A program made the position numbers and the translations under genes. The notes under the pieces were generated by a model. The model saw only the letters and a list, made by a program, of their open reading frames with translations. It was not told the DNA's origin and did not search any database. 64,000 bases of DNA from Darksidea phi (taxonomy: Eukaryota > Ascomycota > Dothideomycetes > Pleosporales > Lentitheciaceae): contig JASJFT010000004.1 of NCBI GenBank assembly GCA_030770425.1, positions 372,001 through 436,000 on the forward strand, written 5' to 3'. Numbering within the stretch: the stretch's first letter is position 1; the number at the start of each line of letters is the position of its first letter. Below, piece by piece: positions 56,032 through 64,000 of this stretch.

Positions 56032-57543
56032 TCAACCCTCATCTCGTCCTCGTCCTGATGCATTATTCTCACAAGAAAGGATCACATGTAATGCGGCAGC
56101 ATCGGCATGCTGTCTATCAAAAATGCTGCTGACCTCCTCCAAGGACAGCCCCTTTGTTTCCGGCACGTAGAAGAACATGAAAATGATGACTACAACCAAT
56201 ACGCCCACATAAACGAGGTAGTACTTCCACATGATTCTCTCCAGAGCAATGGGATTGACATACTGATTGAAGCATGTGGCGACAGCTTGAGAGACCCAGA
56301 ATACGCTGGTGCCCTTCGCCCGGAGTTGGCTAGGCCAGATTTCGTTGACGTAGAGAATTGGGATCGGTGTCAGGCCTATGACATATCCACCAAGGAACAG
56401 GAACAGGAACACGATTACAGCGTAGCCTGCTACCATAGACTGAGTGGTCGAGTAGAAGGCGGAGCAGATGGTAACCAGGCTCATAAAAACCAGCATTGTG
56501 CCGGCCGAAGTTAGGAATAGGCGGCGTCGGCCAACTCTTTCAGCCAGAAGCGCAGCACCAATTGCCAGGAACCAGTTGTAAATCTGGAGACCGCCGTTTA
56601 TGCCCTGCTGTTTGAAAGAGCTGGTGATGCCGACGGTCCGCAATACCGGTGCCAGGTAGAAGCTAATGATGCCGTTGCCTACCCACTGAGTAGCCACGCC
56701 AATAGCTACAGATAATATGAGTCGTTTTCGATTTCCGCGTGTGGCGCAGAGAGCCAACCAGCCTACATCATGGCTCTGATTTTCCAGTTCAGCCGAAGTG
56801 CCGATATTCGATAATTCGGAAAGGACCAGTTGATCGTCGGTATTACCATTAGCGTGGAATGTAGCCAAAACTATCCTGGCCTGTTCTTCTTTCCCATTTG
56901 CCACAAGCCACCGAGGCGATTCCGGACAGAAGAAGACCAAAGCAAGCTGCGCCACGGTCCAGAACAGTTGAATAGCAACCGGCAGCCGCCATGACCACGA
57001 GCTTAGGAAGCGTAGAGCCCCATATGATGTCCAAGCGGCAGTCATAGAGCCGACGAAGAAAAAAGTGTTGAAGAAGGCGCCAGCGACAGCTCTCTGACGA
57101 GGGTGGGCAAGTTCGAGGAGCAAGGCTGATGAAGATAGAGTGTTGAAAATGGACGCAAATCCAGCGATGAAACGCATGCCAAGGAACTGGCCGGATGTCT
57201 TGCAGAAGATCTGTCCGATGAATCCACCAGTCATGCCAAGATTGCCAAATATAATTCCAGCTCGACGGCCGAACTTGTCTGAGAGCCAGGGTGCTGGAAA
57301 GAAGGCGGCAATACAGCCCAGAGGCTGAGCTGCGACGACCAGGCCTAGCAGCTTGACACTCGAAAGTCCTCTGAGATCCTCATACCATCTAGGGTTTGTA
57401 ATCAGGCTTGAGATAAGAGAGCTCACGTAGCCATTAGCCATGGCGCCTAGATAGCATGCCAGAAGCAGGAGATTTAGCTTCCGCATCCCTGGGTCTCTCC
57501 ACCATTGCGGATGAGTGTTGTTGGGAAGAGCGCTCAACGGCAT
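56032..57543 (-). CDS. MFS sugar transporter (hexose/lactose-permease type)
   Basis: Single-exon, 503 aa plasma-membrane sugar:H+ symporter of the Sugar_tr family with 12 helices. Motifs: WLSDKFGRRAG after TM2, PESPRWLVANGK before the central loop, ERVGRRRLFLTSAG after TM8, and the C-terminal PETKGLSLEEV. N-terminal and C-terminal tails are hydrophilic and of normal length. The sequence type resembles fungal lactose/hexose permease-like proteins; the actual sugar is not readable. It is flanked by relic DNA, so it may be one of the few intact genes in this stretch. Confidence 0.9.
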   Translation of the reverse strand: MPLSALPNNTHPQWWRDPGMRKLNLLLLACYLGAMANGYVSSLISSLITNPRWYEDLRGLSSVKLLGLVVAAQPLGCIAAFFPAPWLSDKFGRRAGIIFGNLGMTGGFIGQIFCKTSGQFLGMRFIAGFASIFNTLSSSALLLELAHPRQRAVAGAFFNTFFFVGSMTAAWTSYGALRFLSSWSWRLPVAIQLFWTVAQLALVFFCPESPRWLVANGKEEQARIVLATFHANGNTDDQLVLSELSNIGTSAELENQSHDVGWLALCATRGNRKRLILSVAIGVATQWVGNGIISFYLAPVLRTVGITSSFKQQGINGGLQIYNWFLAIGAALLAERVGRRRLFLTSAGTMLVFMSLVTICSAFYSTTQSMVAGYAVIVFLFLFLGGYVIGLTPIPILYVNEIWPSQLRAKGTSVFWVSQAVATCFNQYVNPIALERIMWKYYLVYVGVLVVVIIFMFFYVPETKGLSLEEVSSIFDRQHADAAALHVILSCENNASGRGRDEG

Positions 57544-58071
57544 TGGACCAGCAACGTGGTCTGTTCGTCAATTGTGGCTTGTCACAATTGGATAGGAAGA
57601 TGGATAGAGAGGTGAGCAGCAACGTGTAATTCTAAGCGGTGGATATGAGTCCTAGGGGAGACTTTCTGTGGGAAATAATTTCTTTGCCAAGGTGGAATAA
57701 GCTAGCGGGGGAAATTTAGAGCGTCATTACTGGCAAATGGTGTGCATGCACAGCCACAGCTAGATGACATGAGTCCAGACCTGGCTCCGGTAGGCTCCAC
57801 TGCGGGAACCAAAACGGCCCCACCCCTAGTTAATTACTTGTACAGAGACCCGGCTCACGCATGCTTGTGGCTGGTGACTTGTGTGAGGCTAAATTCTGTA
57901 GCATATGCAGAGCCTGATCGAACCCATCTACGGCGCTAAACATTGCAGTACATATGTAAGGAGCCACTCACTGTGTACTTGCTGTGTACTTGTGCTACAG
58001 CTGCATCAAGTAGCGCGCGGAAAGTAAGATTAGCGTCGACGAGTGGGCCGCTTCGCTAAGGAGTATAATGG
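57544..58071. other. Intergenic region, no gene seen
   Basis: About 530 bp between the sugar transporter start and the 3' end of the DUF7924-type gene. It presumably contains the transporter promoter. Confidence 0.4.
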
Positions 58072-59570
58072 TCATTCAATCCTCCGCTCCCGAAGTATGG
58101 TTTCGATGGCAATAAGGTCATTTAGAACACCTGTCCTATAATCGTGCACACCCCAGTTCATCATCATACCCAAAGCCTGCACAAATTCTCTTGCATCCTT
58201 TGCAATCGTTGTCCGCCATATCCGTAACAGCGTCATATGATACGCCTCGTGCATTTGGTAGTGAACCCACAGTTCGTGAATAGGTCCTTCTGTCACCACT
58301 GAGAATAGGATCTGCCTTAGGATGGGTTCTTCCGTAACAGCGCAAGACGTATGGTTTGCCGCAGTGAGCTTCAGGTCACGGAGTATGTTGAGAGCGCAGG
58401 CGCCATCGACAGCAGCCTGATTCTGCCTTCCAACCATATTCGATCCGGCAGTTAGACCCTTTGCTTCCATGATGAGAAAGGGGAAATGCAAACCAATTCC
58501 TGACTGGTGTGGCTCGCTGAGGACGCGATTGTTATCCTGGAGATCCCATAATATCTTACCTTGTAGCCGCGCGAAAGAGGTGTAGGCAAGACCAAGAACT
58601 ATGTCTGGTTTGGGTATGGAAACACGATTAGGGTCATCGGTGGTGGAATCGCTTGGAGCGTTGGATGGCGTGCTGAGGATAGGCGTCTGTGGGAGGATTG
58701 GGTTTGGCGGAGGGGGAAGCGGGGTCTGAGGCTCAGTTGTCGATGTATGAAATTCGGGAGGGGTTGGAAGAAGAGGCACGGAGCCAAGTATATCTTCAAA
58801 AGATGGTGGGGCTGGTCTAAGCTCGGGTATCCACGCCACAGCAAAGTTAGCGATGGTGTGAGAGTGGAACCAGCACACCTACGCTTTTCGGACGCACTCA
58901 GCTTTAGGATATCCGGCCACAGCTCTTGCATGGGCTCCACGAGACCCGATAATAGGTAGCTCTTCCACTGGCCTTCTCCAGCGCAGTCCTTGGCCATCTG
59001 CCTTGATTTATGACAATATTTTTCCGCCAGCTCTGCAACCCTCTTTCGAACAGCCAAATCGCCAGGAAGATCATGGCTTATAGGTGCTTGCCCGATGTCT
59101 TCCAAGTTTGATACTCCAAATATGTGCCTGAGTTGATCTTCCACGTCTGATGGGGGCTCGGGAAGATGGTCTACGAAGACACTCGCATCGGCCATGTTCC
59201 TTGATCGATATTGGGTGCTTGTTTTTTTGGTAGGGCTCTGGGACCGCTGTCGCCGATAACCCAGCTTCGATGTTCTCCTCGGACCGCTATCGTTTGAAGT
59301 GACACTTGGTGTCCGCGGCGGAGCCATCTCCGGCTCGCTGCAACTGTCGCAATTACTTGTCCACTGTTCGATAGATTGCGTTGAGACTTTGGGTGCTGAT
59401 GACTGCGAGGAAAGTACTTGGAGAGTTTCGGGCGTCAGAGGTAGCGTTCGGGATGTGGTATCGGGCACGCAGGAGTGGCCTCTGTCGGAAGGGGATGGTT
59501 TGCGGCGTTTCGAGGGCGGAGAGCAGTTGTGCGTCTGCTGGAAGTCAGGGCAGGAAAGCGCTCGCTTCAT
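58072..59570 (-). CDS. DUF7924-type protein, PD-(D/E)XK-like
   Basis: Predicted 478 aa protein in two exons (59570-58879 and 58816-58072; intron 62 nt, GTGTGC...CTTAG, chosen because it joins SASEKR to RPAPPSFEDI in frame). The first about 150 residues are Ser/Pro/Arg-rich and disordered, with nuclear-signal-like SKRRKPSP. The C-terminal half shows KPDIVLGLAY, then FPFLIMEAKG with a Gln soon after (RQNQAA), the Asp...ExK spacing of restriction-endonuclease-like folds. This matches a large fungal family of unknown function. Nuclease activity is not established. The unspliced frame extends past the donor into a Pro-rich artefact. Confidence 0.65.
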
Positions 59571-59789
59571 CTCGCCAATGAATAACGTCGCTACATGGAT
59601 AGAGAGGTTGTGACCTGAGAGCGGGATGGTTGTTTAGTGGTGTTTGTTTTGGACGGTTTGCCAAGAAACCGAACGCCGGACGGTAAAGCCACAGTGGCTG
59701 GAGGCGATACATGCCTGAAAACTTCCTTAAGCGCCCCATGTATTCCCCGTTATGATCACCAAAACAAAGAACACGGCATCACAACCTTG

Positions 59790-60303
59790 AGCTCTTTCTT
59801 TTACTCCTGGTGCCTCCCATCTCTGCGACCCACTGGGCTAAGTTCCATCACTGGTTCCCACAGCACGATCACCACTGGATCCGGGCAGTGGAAGGGCCTT
59901 GCCGAACTACATCCAGATTGACCGGACAAACTGCAAGCTGCCATGCGCATATGCTGCCGACTGCATTCTCCAGAACATTAGAGGCACAATTCAAACCAAC
60001 TTTGCTTCGGCGCAGGTGCTCCTGGTCCTTACACCTGTTACGTTAGTACACATTGGCCCAACTGTCGCTGAAGTCACTGCCCTACCGATATAACGACCGC
60101 TACTTGCGGTTTTCTTGCCGTAGGATCGCCGGCTGCGAACCTATCGATGGTATTCAAGAATATGGATGTTCACGAACCCTTCCACAACCACGTTTAGCGG
60201 TTTCTCAAGCGTGGCCAAAATGGCTTGCCCGTCAACACATTTGCCTTTGGGTGCTATTCATGATTTTTGACGTACTTGATAGCTTTCGTAGCTATATGTG
60301 ACA
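59790..60303 (+). pseudogene. Decayed fragment of a fungal multi-TM protein
   Basis: The frame around 59899-60093 reads PNYIQIDRTNCKLPCAYAADC..., then a membrane-like LLVLTPVTLVHIGPTVAEVT. This resembles a fungal membrane-protein family with an LPC...C motif and a GPT.AE step. The next recognisable pieces (RPLLA..., AVGSPAANLS) lie in other frames with stops between, so the copy is frameshifted and incomplete. Confidence 0.4.
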
Positions 60304-60411
60304 ACTTTCGTAACTCTATCAACACAGACATGCGAACCATTTCCGGCTTGCGATGCGGAACCTTGTATTTGCCCTTGGCTTGGAGCACGCTTGTTGTTAT
60401 CCTGCATAGCT

Positions 60412-60520
60412 AGTTATCGTGTATAAGGTGTGGGTGTACACCTCTACTGTGTACAAGCTCCTACCATGTTTCGTGCGAACCTTACAAAAGAGTCTCCCTC
60501 TGTGCAAACCAAATCAAATA
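60412..60520 (+). repeat. Dispersed repeat family A, copy 3
   Basis: Contains gttatcgtgtataaggtgtg, ctctactgtgtacaagctcc, ttcgtgcgaacctt and acaaaagagtctccc, matching 55391-55513 and the inverted copy at 32270-32516. It lies just beyond the 3' end of the channel pseudogene. Confidence 0.75.
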
Positions 60521-60607
60521 ATTACACGTAGATTAGGATGTAGGGGCGAACTTATCAATTATAGTTGAGCCAAATTGTGTTGATACGTCCCTTCTCTTAG
60601 AGGACCT

Positions 60608-63040
60608 TCATCCGTTCATTTCTAATGGAATTACCAGACTTTCCCTCTGTTTACGCAAGAGTGGTTTGTATCGATACATTCTAATAAGCCCCGCAGCAGA
60701 CTTCATGCGTAGAGCGTCATCTATCTCTCGCAACCGGATCCCTCGCTCGAGATACTCTTCGAAACTTGGGTGACTGTCAGCACCGTGTTTTGAACTTGCA
60801 TTGAGAGATTCACCTAAGGTATTCGCGATCGTCAAGAAGGTTGTAATAAATCAGAGTAACAAGCGCCGTTTGCACAGAAATCCTCAACTTGGGATCTTGC
60901 GTCAGGAGAAGTTCCGCGCGGAAACGATCCATAGCCCGGCGCCTCACTCGAACGTCCTGGACGGCAGTGTCCCCAGCGGCGCATTCAGTTTTTCGAGCTC
61001 GATTTTTCCCGGACTCAGCGGGAATCTGTGCTCACACTCCCTCCGTAGATTGGCGATTGAGAATTTCTCCTCGTACATGCGCATACTAAGTCGTCCAGAT
61101 GTCAGGCTCGTGAATTTGGCGAGTGACTCCGGTGATATGTATCCTGTTCTCTTTGGGCCTAACAGAGGTCAAGCATCTTTGAATTGCGGGATATGGTCCC
61201 TAGTGATATTACCAGTTCTGATGGCAAAGATTTGAAAGACGTATGAGAAACTTTGGTATCCTAGTAAGGTTAATAGACTCGTGAATAGATACATACTCAA
61301 CAGCTTCCATGAGATGAGGAATATACGAGCTAGGACGGCGTCCCCACAATCACTTTCAAAGTACCGTTTGCCGACAATGCAGTACAGAGGCACGATTGCA
61401 CCAAATTCTTCCATGATCTTAGTCCGACTTTCGCCCAGAGTTATTTGAAAGAGGAGGATGATGGCTTTTGGAATATTCCGGAAGTTCACATTGCTAGTTT
61501 TGTTAGGCCCGAAGCGGGTGAGTCCGAAGGCTTGTGTGAGCCCGATGGTGAAGAACAGGAGAAGAACAAACCAGGCCACTAGAAGGGTGGAAATGAGAGG
61601 TATGCTGGCGAGTGCTACGTTGAACAATCCTTCGAAAGCGGAAATATATAGAACCATGAGGAGGATGATAGCATCTCGCACGGATTGATTGACGTAGGTG
61701 ATGACCACGTTGCTGGAGTAACATATGCGAAGGTAGTTACCAGTGCAGAAGATAAGAGGACGAGGCTGACGCTGTCCCAATGCCGCTTGAGGAAAAGGCG
61801 TAAGGAGAGTGCAATGATTCGTATCGCACTGTTTAGGACTAATAGCAGCATGAGAGCCTCGTATATAATGTCTATTATACCATGTTAGCAATGTACACTC
61901 AACGGAACAATGACTTCTGCAGCTTACCTCGGATCTGTTCCCAGCGGGCGATTGACGGGTAGAAATCAACGCAAAGAAGTAGTAGCAGTAATGCAAAAGC
62001 GAAAATGATGAACATCTGCCACTTTCCTTCTTTTCTTTTCGCGATGTTGTAACACCATCTTCTCCAGGGCCTTAACTTCTCTGGTTCCACTGGGCGTCTA
62101 GAAGGATATACACACTGGAACAATCATTTCCACTCACTCCAGGCCCTCTGGCTGTCTATTGAGTATGCGATGCCTGTTGCTTCCGTATAATTCTGGATCA
62201 TGATTGACGCGAAAAGAGTTGTGACAAAGATGGTCCCTAAGAAGTTGACTTCGAACATGAATGCCTTGTTTTTTGTTCTATTCGAGTTCGAAGCTCCAGG
62301 ATGCAAAGGGTCACCAGAAATGCCTCGGGCCCAGTACATGACATCTGTTCAACCTTCCTGAGAGACTATGAGAAAGAGCGTATAGAAGGATTGTCCGAAA
62401 GTATCGAAGGAGTAATATGGCCAAGAAACAACTCGTGGCGCAAGCAACTGGGCGCCGTTCAAACGAAAGAATTCCACCACGCAGTCACTGTGGTTCAAGA
62501 TGTCGGGGTCGTTGCAGAACATGGATTGGCCGCGGAAAAGGTTAAGGCCGAGAACCGCGAAGGGGGTTAGGAGAGTGATTGAAACAAGAAGAGAAGCAAA
62601 GACCTTGTAGCTGCCTCGGCGAAAAACGAAGATGACCTCTCTCATTACCCTCTTATTTATAGTTAATAGTCGCGGGATCCCAAAAGCCTTGAACCTGGAA
62701 ATGAGAGCTGCCACGGGCCGTCCAACGTTCTACATCGCCAGTGCTAGCCCGATCCAGGACGTAACGAGAACTATAACGTCGGTGAGATTCCAACCTCGAA
62801 GAAAGGCATTCGGTCCTATGATGAGGCCGCCGGCAACAATTTTGACAGCGGCTTCTAGACTCCAGAAAAGGGCGAATCCAAAATTGACCATGAAAATCCA
62901 ATTTTTTATACCGAATTGGTGAACCATGAAGTACTCTCTTCGGGAAAGAGGTATCATCACATAGGTGATGGCGATTTGCGATATAATAGACAAGTTGATG
63001 AAGATCTTAAATGGGTTCTCCAAAGGGGTCGTGACCACCT
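60608..63040 (-). pseudogene. cch1: 3' half of a CCH1-type calcium channel gene, RIP-damaged
   Basis: Ordered pieces match domains III-IV and the C-terminus of the fungal voltage-gated Ca2+ channel alpha-1 subunit: ENPFKIFINL...REYF (III S1), FKAFGIPRLL (III S4), PYYSFDTFGQS...VSQEG (III pore), WRRWCYNIA (IV start), SNVNFRNIPKAIILLFQ (IV pore region), LISWKLLSMYLF and FSYVFQ (IV S6), plus the C-terminal FEEYLERG tail. The reading frame carries stops at 62730-62732 (TAG), 62349-62351 (TGA where the family has Trp after SQEG), 62124-62126 (TGA) and 61169-61171 (TGA where the family has Trp). All four are explained by C:G to T:A change. Frameshifts also occur near 61720 and 60960. Domains I-II are absent upstream. 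The copy is not functional; an intact copy should exist elsewhere. Confidence 0.82.
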
Positions 63041-63244
63041 ACGGGGTTGCCTATTCTGGGCGAGTAGTATCTGGCATACTTATGCGTGCATTAATGGTTA
63101 CGAAAGTCTAAGCGCTGAGGTAAGCCGTCCATCAAGTTAGCCACCATTCAGAGGCGCAAACAAAAGCAGCAGGTAAGCGACCGATCAGCAATAAGTGGAT
63201 TTTTTTTCTATACTATATATATATAACAACATACATGATCTAGC

Positions 63245-63363
63245 ACATACGACCATAGGACGCTGAATACAAGGCTTCCCGTTCGCTCAGCCATATTTAA
63301 GCAGCGTACCGGTGGACTAGTAGTTAGGTGGGTGACCACTAGCGAATCCCCACTGTTGTATGT
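63245..63363 (+). rRNA. 5S ribosomal RNA
   Basis: 119 bp from ACATACGACC to GTTGTATGT, with the same internal control region as the copy at 52243-52361. By my reading the sequences are identical, though flanks differ. Upstream there is a TATA-like tract (ctatactatatatatataac, about 15-35 bp before the gene), and downstream a T-run that would stop pol III. It sits about 200 bp beyond the truncated end of the channel pseudogene, so the rearrangement point may lie close by. Confidence 0.9.
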
Positions 63364-63872
63364 TTGTTTTTTTGGACTTTATAATCTCTCCCTATTGGCA
63401 CTCCGTGATTTTAACGTCATTTCGCTGTGTTCGCGCGACAGGTTAATTGATTTTCCCCGGTTATCATGTGATGCTGTAGTATAATATCGGTCCGTTCTAA
63501 TACGCATCAGAGATTGTAAACCCTTGTTTTTCCCTACATTGTATAATTATGCTAGGGTATCTCATAACGAACCCATATTATATATCTGAAGATCAGCAGT
63601 GACGTATCCTAAAGATTGTAGAATGGCTGGCAATCGCGCCCACTCTAGATACGTATGCTAATCTCTTCGACCGGAGATATACGTCCGTTTGGAGGCCTAG
63701 ACTCTTTTGCTATTAGAGTTCTTACTATCTAAGTGGTTGCGTTATGTATGTGTTCGCGCCAAGGCCGCAATCGCTGGCCACTAAAAATGTTTTACCGTGT
63801 GTAGAAACTCAGAAACTTCTTTATTAAGTTATTGACTAGGCAGTCACACTCTCAATAACGCACGTCTCCCGA
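63364..63872. other. No gene seen
   Basis: About 0.5 kb of mildly AT-rich DNA between the 5S gene and the 3' end of the gene entering from the right edge. Confidence 0.4.
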
Positions 63873-64000
63873 TTACTGTCCAATCCACGTCGGATCCATG
63901 ATCGTAATAAACCGTTCCCAAAGCTCACTCTCCGTCCCTTTCATCCCTGTGTCCCATGCCTCATCGTTCTCCAACTGATAGATCCACCCGCGCTCTAGCT
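63873..64000 (-). CDS. C-terminal end of an unidentified gene (partial)
   Basis: On the minus strand, from the window edge to a TAA at 63873-63875, the frame reads ERGWIYQLENDEAWDTGMKG, then a WERF and PTWIGQ ending. It is open for its 42 codons and has a protein-like mix of Trp, acidic and hydrophobic residues. The start lies outside the window. I do not recognise the family. Confidence 0.5.
   Translation of the reverse strand, partial: LERGWIYQLENDEAWDTGMKGTESELWERFITIMDPTWIGQ

Noticed and set aside
61718..61745. A 28-nt GT...AG segment as an intron in the channel relic
   Set aside because: Too short to be spliced. A frameshift in a decaying gene is the simpler reading.
61169..61996. 275-codon frame read as an intact channel gene
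   Set aside because: Only its second half matches the channel. The first half is intron or frameshifted sequence, and the match continues beyond its stop in the same frame, so it is part of a pseudogene.

Overview
The window comes from a filamentous ascomycete (Pezizomycotina). The evidence is: short 47-140 nt spliceosomal introns with GTRNGN donors; a full-length iterative highly reducing polyketide synthase; a Zn2Cys6 regulator; fungal STAND/NLR genes; dispersed single 5S rRNA genes; and AT-rich tracts plus a gene relic whose stops all look like C:G to T:A changes (RIP-like). The gene content is accessory rather than core. All functions below are read from sequence motifs and family knowledge, because no database search was possible.

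Left part (1-12 kb): a Zn2Cys6 regulator is divergent from a large secreted GH106-type rhamnosidase. A DHA1-type MFS transporter follows, then a large secreted protein whose Cys-rich C-terminal part resembles the stanniocalcin fold. These may form a small catabolic or secretion neighbourhood.

Immune-type region (12.8-17.7 kb): a HeLo-like/PigL_N-type protein is divergent from a NACHT-WD40 NLR across a 291 bp shared promoter. The NLR carries nine near-identical 126 bp WD40 units and a short G/N-rich N-terminal peptide that looks like an amyloid-signalling motif. This layout matches fungal nwd2/het-S-type cell-death pairs.

Middle (18-34 kb): a DUF7730-type gene and a core-deleted paralogue, with a perfect 32 bp hairpin close by; a small GPI-anchored-type protein; and a second divergent ATPase pair, made of a STAND-like protein with no visible Walker A and a DUF7025-type AAA+ ATPase. 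A fungal rhodopsin-domain 7TM protein follows.

Secondary-metabolite cluster (35.0-50.7 kb): a beta-lactamase-fold serine hydrolase, a P450, an FSH1/LovG-type hydrolase, a DHA2-type MFS exporter and a KS-AT-DH-MT-ER-KR-ACP HR-PKS without a thioesterase. The likely logic is that the PKS builds a methylated reduced chain, the FSH hydrolase releases it, the P450 and possibly the beta-lactamase-fold enzyme tailor it, and the MFS exports it. At family level this recalls the LovB/LovG/LovA/LovD set.

Right part (51-64 kb): repeat-rich, with two identical 5S rRNA genes in opposite orientation about 11 kb apart, several dispersed repeats, a sugar transporter, a DUF7924-type (PD-(D/E)XK-like) protein and decayed gene fragments. 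The clearest fragment is the 3' half of a CCH1-type calcium channel gene, broken by four in-frame stops. The C-terminal end of another gene enters at the right edge.
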